From NCBI GenBank assembly GCA_016295895.1, contig JAEDKI010000066.1, positions 1-9,340 on the forward strand: a DNA stretch of 9,340 nt. Reading direction: 5' to 3'. The notes under the pieces are model-generated. The model was not told the DNA's origin, ran no database searches, and saw only the letters and a list, made by a program, of their open reading frames with translations. This stretch comes from Clostridiaceae bacterium. Lineage in GTDB: Bacteria; Bacillota; Clostridia; Oscillospirales; Acutalibacteraceae. The stretch's first letter is position 1. Every line of letters begins with the position of its first letter. The position numbers were made by a program, and so were the translations under genes. Shown here one piece after another: positions 5,745 to 9,340 of this stretch.

Positions 5745-7370
5745 CTATTTCCGCTTGCTCTGTTTGAGCAGGCGGTTTTTCTTGACATCAAGGTGTTGAT
5801 CGTGCTTATACCATTCTTTGATTTCTTTCTTGCGTTTCATGAAGCCTTTCGGCATCGAAACCTCGTTTTCGGCGTAATTAACTCCGATATCGTCAAGAAT
5901 CTTTTCGTGATAATTCATTCTTGCGAGGAACTCTTTGAAATTCTTGGCTTTATCGGTAGTCCAGCAGATTTCGGAGAGTGCGAGTGCTCTCGGGAAAATC
6001 TGAACATCAAGCTTTTCTTCCGAATCTATCCATTCCGTCCAGACCTCGCCCTCCATGCCGATAACCTTATCCATATATTTTTCGGGGATTATCTTATCCG
6101 ACGGCTCGAATTTATAAGTATTGGTCAGCGGATATTGGCTGTAGCACATATCATAATAGAAAGCCTGATGCTTGCTGATTATAACTTCTCCGCCGTCCCT
6201 GATATGTTTCAGAACATTGCGGTCTTTTTGCGGCGTCCAATACTGACCGATAACGGATCTGTCAAGATTGCCTGCCGCAAGAGCTTCGTTCCAGACAATA
6301 AGGCGTTTGCCTTTTGATTTGAGATGTTCGGCAATTCTGTTGTTGAAATAGCCCTGAAGCTGTTCAACATCCGAAAGTCCGTTTTCTTTCATTCTCTTTT
6401 GACATTCAGGGCATTTTTTCCACTCATCTTTCGGCGCTTCGTCGCCGCCGATGTGAAAATACGGAGCAGGGAACAGCTCTGCAATTTCATCTATTACATC
6501 AAAAATAAAGCTGTATGTGCTTTCTTTGCCGGCGCAGCAGGAGCGGTTCCAATCCTCCCAGCCCATCTGTTTCGGCACATAGCCTGCGAAAAACCAATGA
6601 ACCTCGCAGGGAATCTCACGGCAGCCGAGATGGTTATAAGCCGCCATTGCCGCAGCGAAGTGAGCGGGCATATCAATTTCGGGGATAATTGTAATGTTGA
6701 GCCTATCGGCATATGCAACTATCTCACGGATTTCGTCCTGAGTGTAGAAGCCTTCGTGAGGCTTGCCCTCCATGTCGGCGGATCTCCAGCCGTGGATGTT
6801 TGTGTCTTTTCTTTTTGAGCCGATTTCAGTCAGCAGTGGATATTTCTTGATTTCGATTCTCCAGCCCTGATCGTCGGTCAGATGCCAATGAAAAACATTC
6901 AGCTTATAAAACGCCATAAGCCTGAGCAGGCGTTTGACTTCGTTCATTCCGAAAAAGTGCCGTGATTCGTCAAGGGAAAGACCTCTGTGCCTGAATCGGG
7001 GCTCGTCGGTTATCTTCATGCAGGGGAGCTTCACTTCTCCGCTCTTTGATTCAAAATATACAGCCTGTTTAAGCGTCTGAACGGCATAAAATGCTCCCGC
7101 ATAGCCGCTTGCTTCAATCTCAAGCTCCGAAGGCTGAGCCTTGACGGAATAACCCTCGTTTTTGATTGACGGATTGAATAAAAAGCGGATATCCGCTCCG
7201 TCATCGGGTTTTTCCGCAAAGCGGCAGGAGCTTAAAGCGGGAAATTCTTCGGTCAGAATATCCTTTATTCCCGCAAAGCGGTCGTCAATATATATAACGC
7301 TGTCTTTTCCGAGCGTTTTGAATCCGTCGGAATAATTAATTTCTTTCGGTTTGGGAATAATACGGTTCAT
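5745..7370 (-). CDS. Cytoplasmic GH20 beta-N-acetylhexosaminidase
   Basis: A 541-residue glycoside hydrolase family 20 enzyme that removes terminal beta-linked GlcNAc or GalNAc by substrate-assisted catalysis. Residues about 1-120 form the GH20b accessory domain (GYAGAFYAVQTLKQ). The barrel starts at FRHRGLSLDESRHF (126-139), which carries the sugar-binding R129 and D134. HWHLTDDQGWRIE lies at 161-173, the catalytic pair D310-E311 is in HIGGDEAP, W360 is in VWNEAL, and GEVWTEW is at 441-447. The active site looks complete. There is no signal peptide, so it should act inside the cell on imported oligosaccharides. The C-terminal 35 residues are very lysine-rich, an unusual tail for this family. 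The ATG at 7370 has AAGGAG at 7378-7383. It is divergent from a GPH sugar transporter, the likely supplier of its substrate. Confidence 0.95.
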   Translation of the reverse strand: MNRIIPKPKEINYSDGFKTLGKDSVIYIDDRFAGIKDILTEEFPALSSCRFAEKPDDGADIRFLFNPSIKNEGYSVKAQPSELEIEASGYAGAFYAVQTLKQAVYFESKSGEVKLPCMKITDEPRFRHRGLSLDESRHFFGMNEVKRLLRLMAFYKLNVFHWHLTDDQGWRIEIKKYPLLTEIGSKRKDTNIHGWRSADMEGKPHEGFYTQDEIREIVAYADRLNITIIPEIDMPAHFAAAMAAYNHLGCREIPCEVHWFFAGYVPKQMGWEDWNRSCCAGKESTYSFIFDVIDEIAELFPAPYFHIGGDEAPKDEWKKCPECQKRMKENGLSDVEQLQGYFNNRIAEHLKSKGKRLIVWNEALAAGNLDRSVIGQYWTPQKDRNVLKHIRDGGEVIISKHQAFYYDMCYSQYPLTNTYKFEPSDKIIPEKYMDKVIGMEGEVWTEWIDSEEKLDVQIFPRALALSEICWTTDKAKNFKEFLARMNYHEKILDDIGVNYAENEVSMPKGFMKRKKEIKEWYKHDQHLDVKKNRLLKQSKRK

Positions 7371-7417
7371 ATCAAGGCTCCTTTTCGCATTATCGTCGGT
7401 CTGAAAAAGTGATATAA

Positions 7418-7458
7418 GCCGTGATTGACACGGCGTATCCCTTTACCGTCAATTACGG
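7418..7458 (-). promoter_or_regulatory. Inverted repeats in hexosaminidase leader
   Basis: The leader of about 99 nt (7371-7469) contains GCCGTG-ATTGA-CACGGC (7418-7434, 6-bp arms) and CCGT-CAATT-ACGG (7446-7458). In the message the first would fold into a stable hairpin, followed after some nine bases by a run of five U. That could be an attenuator or a DNA operator. A 10-bp word, TGATTGACAC, at 7422-7431 recurs at 7532-7541 over the -35 of the divergent transporter promoter. The structures are visible; their role is inferred. Confidence 0.4.
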
Positions 7459-7475
7459 CAATTCTTAACGGTTTC

Positions 7476-7504
7476 ATTATACATTTCAAAAACATTTATG
7501 TCAA
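7476..7504 (-). promoter_or_regulatory. Consensus promoter of the hexosaminidase gene
   Basis: On the minus strand, TTGACA (7499-7504), a 17-nt spacer and TATAAT (7476-7481) match the sigma-A consensus fully. The start point near 7469 gives an unusually long leader of about 99 nt compared with the other promoters here. The -35 lies 30 bases from the -35 of the divergent transporter promoter, allowing shared control. Confidence 0.85.
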
Positions 7505-7534
7505 ATCATTTAACTCTGTTGATTGGCAAACTGA

Positions 7535-7563
7535 TTGACACCAAAGTCTTTATGTGCTACAAT
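7535..7563 (+). promoter_or_regulatory. Promoter of the GPH transporter operon
   Basis: TTGACA (7535-7540), a 17-nt spacer and TACAAT (7558-7563), with an extended -10 TGC just before it (7555-7557). The start point would be near 7570, leaving about 27 nt to the TTG start at 7597. This position rules out translation from the in-frame ATG at 7498, which lies upstream of the promoter. Confidence 0.82.
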
Positions 7564-7596
7564 TTTTTCATAAAACCGCAAGGGAGGAAAAATAAA

Positions 7597-9045
7597 TTGA
7601 ATGAAGCAAAAACCGGAAAGCATTATGTCGGCATAAAAGAAATCGCTCTCTACGGCGTAGCTAACGGCGGTCAGGTCATGGGCTATAACTTAGTCCGTGG
7701 TCAGCTGACATTTTTCCTTGTTACCGTATGCCGCATACCTGCTGCGGCTGTTGCAACCATGGTTCTTATCATGGGCACATGGGACACGCTGAACGACCCG
7801 CTTATGGGCTCTATCGTTGACAGAACCAGAACACGCTACGGTAAACTCAGACCCTATCTTATTTTTGTGCCCATTCCTCTTTCAATCGTCACGATTCTTC
7901 TTTTCTCCGGCGGCGAGCTGCTTAAAGATGTCACTTCAACGGCAATAAAAATTGTGTTTATGTATGTCGCATATTTTTTGTGGGAGTTTTTCTATACAAT
8001 AGGCGACATTCCGTTCTGGGGGCTTTCGGCGGCAATTTCTCCCAACCCTGAAGACAGAAGCCGTGCCATCACGAGCGCCCGTTTTATTTCGGGCATTATC
8101 GGCGGAATTGTCGGCATTCTTATTCCCGTTATGATTGACCTCAGCAACAACAAAATCGTTAACATCACACTTTCGCAGATTTTCCTTATCATGGGCATTG
8201 TCGCCGGAACGGTGGGAACATTTCTGTTCTCTCTTTCGGGTCTTTGCACCAAGGAGAGAGTTGTTCAGTCCACAAAAGAAGACGGACTTTTCACGGTGTT
8301 CCGCTGCCTGAAAAACAACAAGCCTCTGCTTTTGATTGTTATCTCAAGCGTGCTCAGCACACTCGGAGGAATCGGAGGAGTATTTTCACAGTATTACTAC
8401 ATATATTCGCTGGGCTTTGCTTCTCTGTCACTTCTTGCGGGCGTTCCCGGCACGATAGTAAACTTTGCAACTTATATGATAATACCGAAAATCGAAAAAC
8501 GGTTTTCGTCAAAAAGAATTGTAATATATTGCGGCCTTATCAATGCCGCAGTCGGTGCGGTGATATTTGCTCTGGGCAGCGGATTTTACACAAATCCCAA
8601 GGTCATAGTTCCTCTTTTGGCTCTTCAGGGCATTTTCACATCGTTCACAAGTGCAATCGGCAGCGTTGTTCCGACAAAGATGATAGGCGACACGGTTGAT
8701 TATATGGAGTGGAAAACAGGCGAGCGAAACGAGGGCATTACATTCTCGTTCCTCACCTTTATCGCAAAGCTCACAGGCTCATTTTCAACGGCTATCGCCA
8801 CGACAATCATGCCGATAATCGGTCTTCAAAGCATTAACGACGAATGGCAGCTTGTTGAATCGGGTGTCAACACACGCTTCTGGCTCTGGGCTCTTATAAC
8901 AATAATCCCGCCCGTATTGAATCTTTTGTCCCTTGTTCCTTATGCTTTCTATGACCTCACGGGCAAGAAGCTTGAGACAATACAAGAGGAAATCGGCGAG
9001 CGCAGAAAAGAAAAGAGCATTGAGGTTTCGGGAGGTAACGACTGA
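7597..9045 (+). CDS. GPH-family sugar:cation symporter (MFS_2)
   Basis: A 482-residue, twelve-helix transporter of the glycoside-pentoside-hexuronide:cation symporter family (relatives of MelB, XylP and GusB). The family's N-terminal signature is present: D63-TLND67-P68 with GSIVDRTRTRYGKLRP (71-86). So is the later motif DTVDYMEWKTGERNEG (365-380) before helix 11. It would import glycosides with Na+ or H+ across the cytoplasmic membrane. The TTG start at 7597 is chosen because AGGGAGG (7581-7587) lies nine bases upstream and the promoter ends at 7563. The longer reading from ATG 7498 has no ribosome binding site and begins before the promoter. Divergence from the cytoplasmic GH20 enzyme suggests the cargo is a GlcNAc/GalNAc-containing oligosaccharide, which is inferred. 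It ends in a TGATG overlap with the next gene. Confidence 0.93.
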   Translation: MNEAKTGKHYVGIKEIALYGVANGGQVMGYNLVRGQLTFFLVTVCRIPAAAVATMVLIMGTWDTLNDPLMGSIVDRTRTRYGKLRPYLIFVPIPLSIVTILLFSGGELLKDVTSTAIKIVFMYVAYFLWEFFYTIGDIPFWGLSAAISPNPEDRSRAITSARFISGIIGGIVGILIPVMIDLSNNKIVNITLSQIFLIMGIVAGTVGTFLFSLSGLCTKERVVQSTKEDGLFTVFRCLKNNKPLLLIVISSVLSTLGGIGGVFSQYYYIYSLGFASLSLLAGVPGTIVNFATYMIIPKIEKRFSSKRIVIYCGLINAAVGAVIFALGSGFYTNPKVIVPLLALQGIFTSFTSAIGSVVPTKMIGDTVDYMEWKTGERNEGITFSFLTFIAKLTGSFSTAIATTIMPIIGLQSINDEWQLVESGVNTRFWLWALITIIPPVLNLLSLVPYAFYDLTGKKLETIQEEIGERRKEKSIEVSGGND

Positions 9046-9287
9046 TGGATAATAAATGCCCTAAATGCGGCGAAAAGCTGAGTGTTTTCTATCTCAAAGA
9101 AACCTGCCCGAAATGCGGCGCAAATATACTGTATTATAATATGGATAAGCGCCTTGAAGAGGACGCCGCCAAAGCAGAGGCTGAGTATGAAAAGCTCGGT
9201 CAGCTTGTCGATAAGATAACGCCAAAGTTCATCAAGAAACGTATGCAAAAGAAAAAAGATGAGCAGGAAAAAGCTCGGGAAGAGTAA
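9045..9287 (+). CDS. Small zinc-ribbon and coiled-coil protein, unknown function
   Basis: An 80-residue protein with two CPKCG knuckles, C5-x2-C8 and C21-x2-C24, that should bind one zinc ion as a zinc ribbon. Residues about 33-80 are highly charged and helix-forming, likely a coiled coil, with a lysine-rich end (KKRMQKKKDEQEK). There are no membrane segments. Its ATG overlaps the transporter stop by one base (TGATG), and GGGAGG lies near 9030-9035, so its synthesis is probably coupled to the transporter. I do not recognise a specific family function. It could bind RNA or DNA, or dock to another protein. Small zinc ribbons are common in Clostridia and usually uncharacterised. Confidence 0.85.
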   Translation: MDNKCPKCGEKLSVFYLKETCPKCGANILYYNMDKRLEEDAAKAEAEYEKLGQLVDKITPKFIKKRMQKKKDEQEKAREE

Positions 9288-9306
9288 AAAACTGCGTAGA
9301 CACATG

Positions 9307-9333
9307 AAATCAGCCGGGACTCCGGCTGATTTT
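9307..9333 (+). terminator. Intrinsic terminator of transporter operon
   Basis: AAATCAGCCGG (9307-9317) pairs perfectly with CCGGCTGATTT (9322-9332) around a four-base loop, and a short T-run ends at 9333. It begins 20 bases after the zinc-ribbon stop. The A-rich left arm means it may also stop transcription from the other side. Confidence 0.88.
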
Positions 9334-9340
9334 CAGTTGA

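Noticed and set aside
5742..6818. Two plus-strand open frames (5742-6317 and 6324-6818)
   Set aside because: Both are antisense to the intact GH20 gene. Their length reflects its codon composition; no promoter or recognisable domain supports them.
7498..7596. ATG at 7498 as the start of the sugar transporter
   Set aside because: It lies upstream of a clear promoter (7535-7563), lacks a ribosome binding site and adds 33 residues unlike the family. The TTG at 7597 has AGGGAGG correctly placed.
1..9340. CRISPR array, tRNA, rRNA, insertion sequence or phage/defence genes
   Set aside because: No regularly spaced repeats, cloverleaf structure, transposase-like or phage-like coding was seen. All nine genes fall in ordinary metabolic, transport or regulatory families or are small and unassigned.

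Overview
The window looks like an ordinary chromosomal segment from a low-to-mid GC Gram-positive anaerobe, probably a gut-type member of the class Clostridia (Oscillospiraceae/Ruminococcaceae-like). This is inferred from strong AAGGAG ribosome binding sites about 7 nt before most starts, near-perfect sigma-A promoters (TTGACA-17-TATAAT), and the families present. No rRNA, tRNA, IS element, phage gene or CRISPR array was seen. Nine protein genes fill almost the whole window, and no gene-free stretch exceeds 300 bases.

Left part (1-4260, all leftward). An operon encodes a TetR-family regulator (3694-4260), an ABC ATPase (2787-3701) and an ABC-2 permease (1891-2790). The genes overlap by 8 and 4 bases, and together they form a self-regulated drug- or peptide-type exporter. 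Downstream lies a secreted or lipid-anchored metallophosphoesterase (115-1815) with a large C-terminal region that I do not recognise. The left edge (1-114) holds a two-tier hairpin and a possible leftward promoter, probably belonging to a gene outside the window.

Centre (4261-5744). Two perfect consensus promoters stand back to back in the 160-base gap between the tetR-type gene and a rightward pair: a cysteine-rich MarR-family regulator (4421-4870) and a TauE/SafE-type membrane exporter (4872-5648). Each promoter has its own palindromic operator candidate. For TetR there are two abutting ATAAC-N4-GTTAT sites over the start point. For MarR there is an 18-bp perfect palindrome just downstream of the start point. 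The exporter gene ends at a two-tier, apparently bidirectional terminator shared with the convergent gene.

Right part (5745-9340). A cytoplasmic GH20 beta-N-acetylhexosaminidase (leftward) is divergent from a GPH-family sugar:cation symporter (rightward, TTG start at 7597). The symporter overlaps by one base with a small zinc-ribbon/coiled-coil protein (9045-9287), and a strong hairpin terminator follows. The inferred role is uptake of hexosaminides, such as chitobiose-, mucin- or N-glycan-derived fragments, followed by intracellular cleavage. The GH20 gene has a leader of about 99 nt with inverted repeats.

Nothing here is clearly a novel biological system. The most informative features are the regulatory architecture at 4261-4420, the cysteine-rich MarR/TauE pair with its odd translation start, and the unexplained zinc-ribbon protein coupled to the sugar transporter.
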